Shown here: piece by piece, positions 36,898-45,408 of the stretch | Position numbering within the stretch: position 1 is the first letter of the stretch | Layout: each line of letters opens with the position of its first letter | Source: Parasphingopyxis algicola | GTDB taxonomy: Bacteria > Pseudomonadota > Alphaproteobacteria > Sphingomonadales > Sphingomonadaceae | Assembly: GCF_013378075.1 (NCBI RefSeq) | Contig: NZ_CP051131.1 | Location: 558,001 to 622,000 of the forward strand | Direction of reading: 5' to 3' | Length of the DNA: 64,000 nt | The notes under the pieces: generated by a model | The model's database searches: none | What the model was told of the DNA's origin: nothing | The model's input: the letters and a program-made list of their open reading frames with translations, nothing else | Program-made: the position numbers and the translations under genes

Positions 36898-38442
36898 ATG
36901 AACGGCATCTACGAAGAAATCAGGATCGCACTGCACGCGATCTGGCAGCGCCGCTGGCTGGCGCTGGCGGTCGCCTGGGGCGTCGCCATCCTCGGTTGGC
37001 TCGTGATCGCGATGATCCCGAACAGCTACACCTCGCAGGCGCGCATCTACGTCCAGCAGGAATCGGTGCTGACCAACGAAATCGGCGTCACGGGCCGCGA
37101 ACAGCGCGCGAATATCGAGCGCATCCGCCAGACCCTGGCATCGACCGCCAATCTCGAACAGGTCGTCCGCCAGACCGATCTCGCGCAACAGGCGACGACC
37201 GACGCGCAGGTGCGCTCGCTAGCATCGCAGCTGCGCGCGAACGTTATGGTGGCCGCGCAGCAGGATCCGAACAGCTTCGGACAGCCTGGCAACATGTTCG
37301 AGATCAGCGCCAGCTGGGACGGCCCGGGGCTCGCCCGGCAGATCAATCAGAAGCTCATCGATGTCTTCGTCGAGGAAAATCTCGCCGGAACGCGCGCCGA
37401 AGCGACCCAGTCGGTCGAATTCCTCGATCGCCAGATCGCCGAGCGCGAGCAGCGCCTCCAGCAGATGGAAGAGCGCCGCGCCAATTTCGAAAGCGAATAT
37501 AGCGGTCTGCTGCCCGGCACGGGCACGATCGCCCAGCGCATGGAACAGGCGCGGTCCGAACTCCGCAACATCGAGGGCGATCTTGCCGCGGCGCAGAGCT
37601 CGCTATCGACAGTCCAGGCGCAATTGGGCGCGACGTCCGCCACGACCAGCGTCGCCGGCGGCGGTGTAGCGGCCGGACCGGCCACGGCGCGGCTCAATGC
37701 GCTCCAGGCGCAGCTGGCCGACGCCCGGGCGCGGGGCTGGACCGACCAGCATCCCGACGTCGTCGCGCTCGAATCCCAGATTTCCCGGGCGCGGGCACAG
37801 GCGCGCGGTGAACGCGGAAGCGGGCGCCGGTTTGGCGGCGGCGTGTCGAACCCGCTCTACACGTCCCTGCGCTCGATGCTCGCCGATCGTCAGGCGCAGG
37901 TCGCGGCCCTGACCGCGCGGCGCGATCAGTTGCGGGCCGGTATCGAACAGATCGAGCGCCAGCGCACGACCAATCCGGGCCAGCTTGCCGAGCTCCAGCA
38001 GCTCGATCGCGACTATCTGGCGCTGCAGACCCAGTATAACCAGCTGGTCGCCGACCGCGAACGCGTGCGGCTGCGCGGCGACGTCGTCACCGAAACCGAC
38101 AGCAACACTTTCCGCGTCGTCGATCCGCCCAGCATGCCGAGCGCGCCCGCCGCGCCCAACCGGCCGCTGTTGCTGATCCTCGTCCTGTTCGCCGCGATTG
38201 CCCTGGGTATCGCGGCCGCCTTCGCGCAAGGCCAGCTCAAGACCACCTATCCGACCGCCCGGCGGCTCGGCAGCGGTACCGGTCTTCCCGTACTCGGCGC
38301 GATCAGCGAAGTCGTGAAGCCGGCCGATGCCGAAATCCGCAGGCAGAATTTCCGGCGTTTCGCGGCCGGCACCGCTGCTCTCTTCGGCGTGTTCGTCGTC
38401 CTGATGGCGGTCGAATTCATCCAGCGCGGCATGGCAGCCTGA
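36898..38442 (+). CDS. XrtA-associated chain-length determinant (Wzz-like)
   Basis: A 514-residue inner membrane protein. The first helix is at residues 17-38, a long periplasmic coiled coil with Gln/Glu/Arg-rich heptads occupies about residues 170-260 and 320-400, the second helix is near residue 420, and an additional hydrophobic helix sits near the C-terminus. It matches the PEP-CTERM chain-length family (recalled as TIGR03007). It pairs with the separate kinase that follows 13 bases later. Confidence 0.88.
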   Translation: MNGIYEEIRIALHAIWQRRWLALAVAWGVAILGWLVIAMIPNSYTSQARIYVQQESVLTNEIGVTGREQRANIERIRQTLASTANLEQVVRQTDLAQQATTDAQVRSLASQLRANVMVAAQQDPNSFGQPGNMFEISASWDGPGLARQINQKLIDVFVEENLAGTRAEATQSVEFLDRQIAEREQRLQQMEERRANFESEYSGLLPGTGTIAQRMEQARSELRNIEGDLAAAQSSLSTVQAQLGATSATTSVAGGGVAAGPATARLNALQAQLADARARGWTDQHPDVVALESQISRARAQARGERGSGRRFGGGVSNPLYTSLRSMLADRQAQVAALTARRDQLRAGIEQIERQRTTNPGQLAELQQLDRDYLALQTQYNQLVADRERVRLRGDVVTETDSNTFRVVDPPSMPSAPAAPNRPLLLILVLFAAIALGIAAAFAQGQLKTTYPTARRLGSGTGLPVLGAISEVVKPADAEIRRQNFRRFAAGTAALFGVFVVLMAVEFIQRGMAA

Positions 38443-38455
38443 GGGGACAGGAACG

Positions 38456-39361
38456 ATGAACAAGCACAGCTCCATCCGCTCTTCCGGTTCGCTGCTCGAG
38501 CGCGCCTCGGAAAAATTCGATTTCGCGGCCGCGCTGCGCGGCGCCGCCACCGAGTTTCCGGTCGACGATGCGGTGCCGACCGCCGATCCCGCCGCGTCGC
38601 CCGCTCCGGCTGTCGCACCGGCCTTCGACCGCGAAGCGGTCTGCGTCGACCGGGTCGCGCTGGCCGAAGCCGGTTTCGTGTTGCCCGATCAGCGCCCGGG
38701 CCCGCTCGCCGAAGAATTCCGCATCGTCAAGCGCCAGCTGCTGCTTCGGGCGGCCGGCGAGGGCGGACCGCCGATTGGAAATGGCCGGATGATCCTCGTC
38801 TGCTCGGCCAAACCCGATGAGGGGAAGACTTTCTGTTCGGTCAATCTCGCGCTGTCGATGGCGCGCGAAACCGATCTCGACATCGTGCTCGCCGACAGCG
38901 ATCTCAACAATCCGGAAATCGCCGCCTTGATGGGCGTGGAAGACGGGCCGGGACTGATGGATGCCGTCGCGGATCCGGCGATCGACATCGAATCCTGCCT
39001 GGTGCGGACCGATATCTCCAATCTCTCGCTGTTGCGGGCGGGCCGTCGAACCGATGACGCCACCGAATTGCTGGCGTCACAGCGGACGAGCGAGATTTTC
39101 CGGGCGCTGCTGGCCAGCAACCCGACACGCATCGCGATTTTCGATTCGCCGCCCGCGCTTTCGGCCTCGCCGGCCTCGGTGCTCGCCATGCATGCCGGCC
39201 AGACCGTGCTGGTCGTCAAGGCGGACACCACGAACGAAGCGGAACTGCGCGAAGCGCTGGGGCTGCTCGACGGCTGCGATCACATTCAGCTGCTTCTCAA
39301 CGGCGTCACCTTCACGCCGAACGGCAAGCGGTTCAGCGAATATTACGGGTACGGGGAATGA
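38456..39361 (+). CDS. XrtA-associated tyrosine autokinase (CpsD/BY-kinase type)
   Basis: A 301-residue cytoplasmic P-loop ATPase. The Walker A SAKPDEGKT is at residues 117-125 and the Walker A' VLADSDLNNPEIA follows. The last residues contain a short tyrosine cluster (EYYGYGE), the usual autophosphorylation tail of bacterial tyrosine kinases. It regulates polymerisation and export together with the Wzz-like partner. It overlaps the beta-barrel gene by 4 bases. Confidence 0.88.
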   Translation: MNKHSSIRSSGSLLERASEKFDFAAALRGAATEFPVDDAVPTADPAASPAPAVAPAFDREAVCVDRVALAEAGFVLPDQRPGPLAEEFRIVKRQLLLRAAGEGGPPIGNGRMILVCSAKPDEGKTFCSVNLALSMARETDLDIVLADSDLNNPEIAALMGVEDGPGLMDAVADPAIDIESCLVRTDISNLSLLRAGRRTDDATELLASQRTSEIFRALLASNPTRIAIFDSPPALSASPASVLAMHAGQTVLVVKADTTNEAELREALGLLDGCDHIQLLLNGVTFTPNGKRFSEYYGYGE

Positions 39362-40995
39362 TCATGGGTACCGCCTCACCACGCCAGCTTTGGAACGGCT
39401 CGATCGGGATCGGCGCGGCCGCGATGCTCGCCCTTTCGGTACAGGCCGAGGCGCGCACCGAAATCGCGCCCTATATCGAGGTCCAGCAAATCCTCGATTT
39501 CGACCTCAGCAATAACGACGCGCTGGGCGATGACGTCGTCACCTACACCTCGGTCGCCGCCGGCGTGGATGCGTCGGTTGCAACCCGGCGGATCGAGGTC
39601 GGCGCGAGCTATCGTTACGAGCGGCGTATCGACTGGGGCGACGATATCGCCGACGACGATGTCCATAGCGGCCTTGTCCGGGCGCGCGCCAATATCACGC
39701 GCGGCCTCAGCCTCGAAGCCGGTGCGCTCGCGGCGCGTGCGCGTGCCGAGATCGGCGGCGACGGGCTCGGCTCGCTGACCGGCGATAACGACAACAGCAC
39801 TCAGATATACTCGATCTATGGCGGACCGACGCTGTCGACCCATGCCGGCCCGCTGGAAATCGGCGCCGGCTATCGGATCGGCTACACCCATGTCGAAGAC
39901 AATTTCGCCGCCAATAGCGATCCGACCCAGGCGCCGGTCGATTATGTCGATCACACGACCTATCATCTGGCAACCGCCAGCGTCGGCATGTCGCCGGGTG
40001 GAATGCTGCCTTTCGGTTGGATCGTTTCGGGCGGTTATGAGCGCGAGGATGCGAGCCAGCTCGATCAGCGCTATGAAGCCTATTACGGCCGGGTCGACGT
40101 CACCGTTCCGGTGACGCCAACGCTCGCGCTCGTCGGCGGCGTCGGCTACGAGGACATCGAGATCAGCCAGCGCGACGTCATCGTCGATGCGACCGGCAAT
40201 CCGGTGCTCGACAATAACGGACGGTTCCAGACCGATCCCAACTCGCCGCGCCTACTCGCCTACAATGTGGACGAGGTGATCTACGACGCAGGCATCCTGT
40301 GGCGGCCCAATCCGCGGCTCGAACTCTCGGCGCGGGTCGGCCATCGCTACGATACCACCATCTACAATGGTTATCTGACTTATCAGGCCAGCTCGTCCAG
40401 CACGCTTCAGGCGGCGGTGTACAACGAAATCGGCAGCTTCGGCCGCGGCACCACGAACACGCTGGCCGGCCTGCCAACCAGCTTCACGCTCGGCCGCAAC
40501 GGCTTCAACCAGTTCAACGGCTGCGCCTTCGGCGATGACGGCAGTGCGGGCGGCTGTTTCGACAACGGTTTCCAGTCGCTCAACGCAGCCAATTTCCGCA
40601 GCCGCGGCGGCAACCTGGTCTGGACCGGCGGCCGCGGCCCGTGGAGCTATGGCGTCGGCGCCGGCTATCAGAACCGCCGCTATTTCGCGCCGACGACGAG
40701 CGCCAATTTCTCGCTCGATCGGGTGACGGACGAGGCCTTCGCGCTGCAGGCCAATCTCGGCCGCCAGCTATCGCCCAATTCGAGCCTCGACGGCAATCTC
40801 TACGCCACCTGGTTCGAAAGCGGGATCCCTGGCGAAGCCGATGTGTTCAGCAGCGGCGGTTCGGCGACGTACAGCGTCGGCCTGTATAGCGGGCTGAGCG
40901 CCCAGGCCTCGGCCGGGCTGTTCGCCAACGATGTCGAAGGCGAGGAAACCGACTGGCTCGCGACGTTGCTGTTCGGCGTACGCTACGGATTTTAG
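39358..40995 (+). CDS. Outer membrane beta-barrel protein of the XrtA locus
   Basis: A 545-residue protein with a signal peptide (residues 1-30, cleavage near VQAEA) and many alternating amphipathic strands ending in an aromatic C-terminal residue (RYGF), the outer-membrane barrel signature. It matches the PEP-CTERM hypothetical family I recall as TIGR03016. A secretion-channel or adhesive role in exopolysaccharide export is likely but unproven. ATG 39358 overlaps the kinase stop; ATG 39364 is an alternative. Confidence 0.8.
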   Translation: MIMGTASPRQLWNGSIGIGAAAMLALSVQAEARTEIAPYIEVQQILDFDLSNNDALGDDVVTYTSVAAGVDASVATRRIEVGASYRYERRIDWGDDIADDDVHSGLVRARANITRGLSLEAGALAARARAEIGGDGLGSLTGDNDNSTQIYSIYGGPTLSTHAGPLEIGAGYRIGYTHVEDNFAANSDPTQAPVDYVDHTTYHLATASVGMSPGGMLPFGWIVSGGYEREDASQLDQRYEAYYGRVDVTVPVTPTLALVGGVGYEDIEISQRDVIVDATGNPVLDNNGRFQTDPNSPRLLAYNVDEVIYDAGILWRPNPRLELSARVGHRYDTTIYNGYLTYQASSSSTLQAAVYNEIGSFGRGTTNTLAGLPTSFTLGRNGFNQFNGCAFGDDGSAGGCFDNGFQSLNAANFRSRGGNLVWTGGRGPWSYGVGAGYQNRRYFAPTTSANFSLDRVTDEAFALQANLGRQLSPNSSLDGNLYATWFESGIPGEADVFSSGGSATYSVGLYSGLSAQASAGLFANDVEGEETDWLATLLFGVRYGF

Positions 40996-41030
40996 GGAAA
41001 ACGCGCAAAAAGCGTTCGAAGGAAAGACAT

Positions 41031-42233
41031 ATGTATAGCGAACATTACGGCCTGACCGGGAACCCGTTCCAGCTCACGCCCGATCCGCGTTTCTGGTTCG
41101 AAAGCGAAACGCACAAAAAGGCGATGGCCTATCTCGGCTATGGCCTGGCGCAGGGCGAGGGTTTCATCGTCATCACCGGCGATATCGGCGCGGGCAAGAC
41201 GACTTTGGTCGGCCATCTGATGGCGACGATCGACACGTCCCGGCTCACCGCGGTGCAGATCGTGTCCACCCAGGTCGAAGGCGATGATATGCTGCGTCTC
41301 GTGGCGCAGCAGCTCGGCATCGACGCCCATGGTGTCGAAAAGGCCGAGCTGATCGACCGGGTCGAACGCTTCCTTCACGGCCAGGCGCGCGAGGGCAAGC
41401 GGACGCTGCTCATCGTCGACGAAGCCCAGAATCTCTCGGTTTCGGCGCTCGAAGAGCTGCGCATGTTGTCCAATTTCCAGTCGGCCGGCCGCGCGCTGCT
41501 CCAGATATTCCTGCTCGGCCAGCCCGAGTTTCGCGACCGGGTCCGCAAGGCCCCCAATCTCGAACAGCTGCGCCAGCGGGTGATCGCGACGCATCATCTC
41601 GATCCGATGCAGGCGAACGAGATCGAGCCCTACATCGTGCATCGGCTTTCGATCGCCGGATGGACCGGCAAGCCGCAATTCACCGTCGAGGCCTATGCGA
41701 CGCTCTACCGGGCAACCGACGGCGTACCGCGCCGCCTCAACACGCTGATGGCGCGCGTGCTGCTGTTCGGCGCCGTGGAAGATCTCGAGACGATCGATGG
41801 CGATGCCGTCAAGGCCGTTGTCGCGGATCTGGCCGGCGAGGATGCTGACGTTGTGCCAGAGAGCGAACCGGCATTGTCCGCCAGCGAAAATGTGGAGGCT
41901 GATGAGCCGCCCGAGACTGTCGATCTTTCCAAAACGGACCCCGAGCCGGCCGACCTGGACAGCGATATCTACGCGTCGCTGGTAGCAACCGAGCAGCCGG
42001 AAGAAGAGCGAGTGAAAGAACCCGTCCAACTGGACCGGTCGGTCGCTGCGCCAGGGAGCGCAAATAACGATGCCGGCGAAGAGGCCGATGCGGACGCCCG
42101 GATCGCGGCGCTCGAAGCCCGGCTCGAGGAACAGGAAGCCGCCCTGCGCCGCGTCTTGACCTTGCTCGTCCAATGGGTCGAGGAAGAAGACACGCAGCCG
42201 AGTTTCGGCGTCGTTCGCGGCGACGCGGCCTAA
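41031..42233 (+). CDS. XrtA-associated ExeA-like AAA ATPase
   Basis: A 400-residue protein. The N-terminal AAA domain begins MYSEHYGLTGNPFQLTPDP, has the Walker A GDIGAGKT at residues 50-57, and the Walker B LLIVDEAQNLS near residue 126 (the family recalled as TIGR03015). After about residue 275 the sequence becomes acidic and low-complexity, then ends in a coiled coil near residues 355-385. ExeA relatives assist secretion complexes; its exact job in XrtA loci is unknown. Confidence 0.87.
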   Translation: MYSEHYGLTGNPFQLTPDPRFWFESETHKKAMAYLGYGLAQGEGFIVITGDIGAGKTTLVGHLMATIDTSRLTAVQIVSTQVEGDDMLRLVAQQLGIDAHGVEKAELIDRVERFLHGQAREGKRTLLIVDEAQNLSVSALEELRMLSNFQSAGRALLQIFLLGQPEFRDRVRKAPNLEQLRQRVIATHHLDPMQANEIEPYIVHRLSIAGWTGKPQFTVEAYATLYRATDGVPRRLNTLMARVLLFGAVEDLETIDGDAVKAVVADLAGEDADVVPESEPALSASENVEADEPPETVDLSKTDPEPADLDSDIYASLVATEQPEEERVKEPVQLDRSVAAPGSANNDAGEEADADARIAALEARLEEQEAALRRVLTLLVQWVEEEDTQPSFGVVRGDAA

Positions 42234-42260
42234 ACCAGCGCGAGGAGGTAATGGCGCGCC

Positions 42261-43106
42261 ATGCTCAATGCGCTTTCGGTCGACATCGAAGACTGGTTCC
42301 AGGTCGGCGCGTTCGAGACCGTTATCGCGCGTGACGACTGGGATGCGCTCGCGCATCGCGTCGAGCGCAACAGCGACGCCGTCCTCGATCTGTTCGATCG
42401 CGCGGGCGTCAAGGGAACGTTTTTCACGCTGGGATGGGTGGCGGAACGCTATCCGGCCCTGATCCGGCGGATCGCAGAAGCCGGACATGAGGTCGCCAGC
42501 CATGGCTGGGACCATCGGCGCGTCTTCACGATGCAGCCCGAAGAGTTCCGCGCCGACATTCGCAAGGCGCGTGCAGCGCTCGAAGTCGCCGCGGGAGAGC
42601 GCGTGTCCGGTTACCGGGCGCCCAGCTTCTCGATCGATGCCCGCACGCCCTGGGCGCACGAAATTCTGGCGGAAGAGGGCTATGCCTATTCCTCGAGCGT
42701 CGCGCCCGTTGTCCACGATCATTATGGCTGGCCGGAGGCGCCGCGCTTCGCCTTTGCGCCGTGTGATGACAGCGAGCTGATCGAGCTGCCGGTCACGACA
42801 GCGCGGCTCGGCGGGCGTACGATCGCGGCGGGCGGCGGCGGTTTCTTCCGGCTGCTGCCCTATCGCTTTTCGCGTTGGGCGATCGGCCGGGTGAACGGCA
42901 ATGACGGGCGGCCGGCGATATTCTATTTCCATCCCTGGGAGATCGACCCCGAACAGCCGCGCATCGAAAACGCGCCGCTCCGGTCCAGGGTCCGCCATTA
43001 CAGCCGGCTGTCGGCGATGGAGGCCAAGCTCGAGCGCCTGCTCCGCGACTTCCGATGGGGGCGTGTCGACCGTGTCGCCGAAATGCAAAAGGCGACGGTC
43101 CAGTGA
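42261..43106 (+). CDS. XrtA-associated polysaccharide deacetylase
   Basis: A 281-residue NodB-family carbohydrate esterase with a C-terminal DUF3473-type extension (recalled as TIGR03006). The metal-binding Asp is in LSVDIEDWFQV (near residues 8-11), and the His pair lies in ASHGWDHRRV near residue 78. It probably removes acetyl groups from the exopolysaccharide. GAGGAGGT lies 11 bases upstream of the chosen ATG; a nearer ATG at 42251 is out of frame. The stop overlaps the next gene. Confidence 0.88.
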   Translation: MLNALSVDIEDWFQVGAFETVIARDDWDALAHRVERNSDAVLDLFDRAGVKGTFFTLGWVAERYPALIRRIAEAGHEVASHGWDHRRVFTMQPEEFRADIRKARAALEVAAGERVSGYRAPSFSIDARTPWAHEILAEEGYAYSSSVAPVVHDHYGWPEAPRFAFAPCDDSELIELPVTTARLGGRTIAAGGGGFFRLLPYRFSRWAIGRVNGNDGRPAIFYFHPWEIDPEQPRIENAPLRSRVRHYSRLSAMEAKLERLLRDFRWGRVDRVAEMQKATVQ

Positions 43107-44170
43107 ACGCGCCCATGTCTCTCCACAAATTGCGCATCCGGGCCGCCGATCTCCGCGATCCGAACGAATGTGCGCGGATCGAGGATTTCATCCGCGAGAC
43201 CGAGGGCGGGACGCCGTTCCACCTGCCGCGCTGGCTGAAAGCGATCGAACGGGGATGCGGCCAGCCCGGCCATATACTGATCGGCGAACGGGCAACCACG
43301 TTGCGCGGGATATTGCCGCTCACCGAAATCCATTCGCCGCTGTTCGGCCGGGCGCTCGTATCGAGCGGCTTTGCGGTCGGGGGAGGGGCGCTCGTCGCCA
43401 ATCCGATCAATGCGAATGCGCTGGCCGACGCCGCCTGGCAGCTCGCCGAACGGCTGAGCATCCCCGAGGTCGAACTACGCGGCGGCGCGCTGCCCAAGGG
43501 ATGGCCGGTGCGCAGCGACGTCTATGCCGGGTTCGTCGGGGCGCTGGCCGAGAGCGACGATGCGCAGCTTCAGGCGATACCCCGCAAGCAGCGGGCCGAA
43601 ATCCGCAAGGCGCTGAAGAATGATCTGACCGTCGCGTTCGGAACGGACGAGCGCGATCGCGAGGCCCATTACGCGGTCTATGCCGAAAGCGTGCGCAATC
43701 TCGGAACGCCGGTGTTTCCGCGCGCGCTGTTCGATGCGATGCTCGACGGGTTCGGCGACGAGGCCGATATCACGACGGTCCGCCATCACGGCGAGCCCGT
43801 CGCTTCGGTACTGACCTTCTACTTCAACGGCACCGCGATGCCCTATTGGGGCGGTGGCACGTTCGCGGCGCGCGCCCTGCGGGCGAACGAACTTCTCTAT
43901 TTCAGCCTGATGAACCATGCCCGCGAACGCGGTTGCACGCAGTTCGACTTCGGTCGCTCAAAGATCAAGACCGGCCCCTACAACTTCAAGAAAAACTGGG
44001 GCTTCACGCCCGAACCGTTGCATTATGCGGTTCGAACCGCGAACGGCGCGACACCGCGTGAAATGAACCCGAACGACCCGAAATACCGGTTGCAGGTCGC
44101 GCTGTGGCAGCGGCTGCCGTTGCGGATCGCCAACCGTATCGGGCCCTGGATCGCAAAAGGGCTCGGTTGA
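43103..44170 (+). CDS. XrtA-associated FemAB protein
   Basis: A 355-residue protein matching the FemAB/PEP-CTERM family (recalled as TIGR03019). A GNAT-like core is indicated by RKQRAEIRKALKNDL near residue 170, the YWGGGTFAARALRANELL segment and FDFGRSKIKTGPYNFKKNWG near residue 290. FemAB enzymes transfer aminoacyl groups; here the acceptor may be the exopolysaccharide or a lipid-linked precursor. The start chosen is GTG 43103 (GTGA overlap with the deacetylase); ATG 43115 is the alternative. Confidence 0.85.
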   Translation: MNAPMSLHKLRIRAADLRDPNECARIEDFIRETEGGTPFHLPRWLKAIERGCGQPGHILIGERATTLRGILPLTEIHSPLFGRALVSSGFAVGGGALVANPINANALADAAWQLAERLSIPEVELRGGALPKGWPVRSDVYAGFVGALAESDDAQLQAIPRKQRAEIRKALKNDLTVAFGTDERDREAHYAVYAESVRNLGTPVFPRALFDAMLDGFGDEADITTVRHHGEPVASVLTFYFNGTAMPYWGGGTFAARALRANELLYFSLMNHARERGCTQFDFGRSKIKTGPYNFKKNWGFTPEPLHYAVRTANGATPREMNPNDPKYRLQVALWQRLPLRIANRIGPWIAKGLG

Positions 44171-45408
44171 TGGGCGACATCCTCTTTTTCGCCCATCGCA
44201 TTCCCTATCCGCCCGACCGCGGGGACAAGATCCGCTCGTACAACATCCTCAAAAAGCTGTGCGAGCTGGCAACCGTCCACGTCGCGACCTTCGCCGATCA
44301 CGACGAGGATCTGGGGCACGCCGAAACGCTCCGGCCGATGCTGGGATCGCTGCATGTCGAAAAACGGACCGTTTCCAAACCGGTTGGCGGCGTCCGGGCG
44401 ATCCTGTCCGGAAAACCGATTTCGCTGACCCTGTTCGACCGCCCCGGTATCCGCGATTTCGTCTCACGGACGATGGAAACGGAATCGATCGACACCGTTT
44501 TCGTCTTTTCCGGGCAGATGGCGCAGTTCGTGCCCGAACTTCCGCCGGGCATCTGCTTCATCATGGATTTCGGCGATGTCGATTCGGCGAAATTCGCGTC
44601 CTATGCGGAATCGAGCTCGATACCGATGCGCTATGTGCACGCCCGCGAAGCCCGCAAGCTGGCGGCGTTCGAACGGGAGACGGCGCAGCGGGCCGATGCC
44701 AGCCTGTTCGTCAGCGAGGCCGAGGCCGCGCTGTTTCGAAGCGAAGCCGGTCTCGATGCCGATCGGGTACGCGCCTTGGAAAACGGGATCGATTGCACAT
44801 TTTTCGATCCCGATGCCGCATTTCCCGCAATCGAACGGCCGGCCGGTCCGCTGGTCGTTTTCACCGGGCAGATGGACTACCGGCCCAATGTCGAGGCGGC
44901 CGTGAGTTTCGCCGACGACGTCCTGCCGATCATCCGCCTGCAAAATCCGCACATCACATTCGCGGTCGTCGGCCGGAACCCGACCGGCGAAGTGGAGCGG
45001 CTTGCCGGGCGCGACGGGGTGATCGTCACCGGCGGGGTCGCGGATATTCGCAGCTGGCTCGCGGCCGCCGATGTCGTCGTCGCGCCGCTGCGCATCGCGC
45101 GCGGGATCCAGAACAAGGTACTCGAAGCGATGGGGATGGCCCGCCCCGTAATCGCCTCGCGTCCGGCCTTCGAAGGTATCGACGCCGTGCCCGGCCGCGA
45201 TCTCCTCGTCGCGGATACGCCGGCCGAAGAGGCGCAGCTCGTCCTCGAACTGCTGAGCAACAGCGCGATGGGCGAAGTGATGGGCCGCGCGGCGCGCAAG
45301 CGCATGCTCGAACGCTATGCCTGGGACGAAACGCTGGCGCCGCTCGCGGCGCTGACCGGCCGCGACGGGCTGGCGGACCCCAAGGACGCTTTGGCCGAGG
45401 TCCGCTGA
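44170..45408 (+). CDS. XrtA-associated glycosyltransferase (stp1 type)
   Basis: A 412-residue GT-B enzyme of the exosortase/PEP-CTERM family recalled as TIGR03087. It starts ILFFAHRIPYPPDRGDKIRSY, as is characteristic, and has a C-terminal GT1-like domain with GVADIRSWLAAADVVVAPLR and the nucleotide-sugar-binding GIQNKVLEAMGMARPVIAS region. It adds a sugar to the repeat unit; the specific sugar cannot be read. The ATG shares its A with the FemAB stop, and its own stop shares an A with the XrtA start. Confidence 0.88.
   Translation: MGDILFFAHRIPYPPDRGDKIRSYNILKKLCELATVHVATFADHDEDLGHAETLRPMLGSLHVEKRTVSKPVGGVRAILSGKPISLTLFDRPGIRDFVSRTMETESIDTVFVFSGQMAQFVPELPPGICFIMDFGDVDSAKFASYAESSSIPMRYVHAREARKLAAFERETAQRADASLFVSEAEAALFRSEAGLDADRVRALENGIDCTFFDPDAAFPAIERPAGPLVVFTGQMDYRPNVEAAVSFADDVLPIIRLQNPHITFAVVGRNPTGEVERLAGRDGVIVTGGVADIRSWLAAADVVVAPLRIARGIQNKVLEAMGMARPVIASRPAFEGIDAVPGRDLLVADTPAEEAQLVLELLSNSAMGEVMGRAARKRMLERYAWDETLAPLAALTGRDGLADPKDALAEVR

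Noticed and set aside
40992-43088. 698-codon minus-strand frame opposite the ATPase and deacetylase
   Set aside because: Shadow of two recognisable XrtA-locus genes; no start context or family.
44259-45407. Upstream open extension of the exosortase frame
   Set aside because: It lies wholly inside the glycosyltransferase gene and translates to Arg-rich nonsense; the TGATG junction gives the real start.
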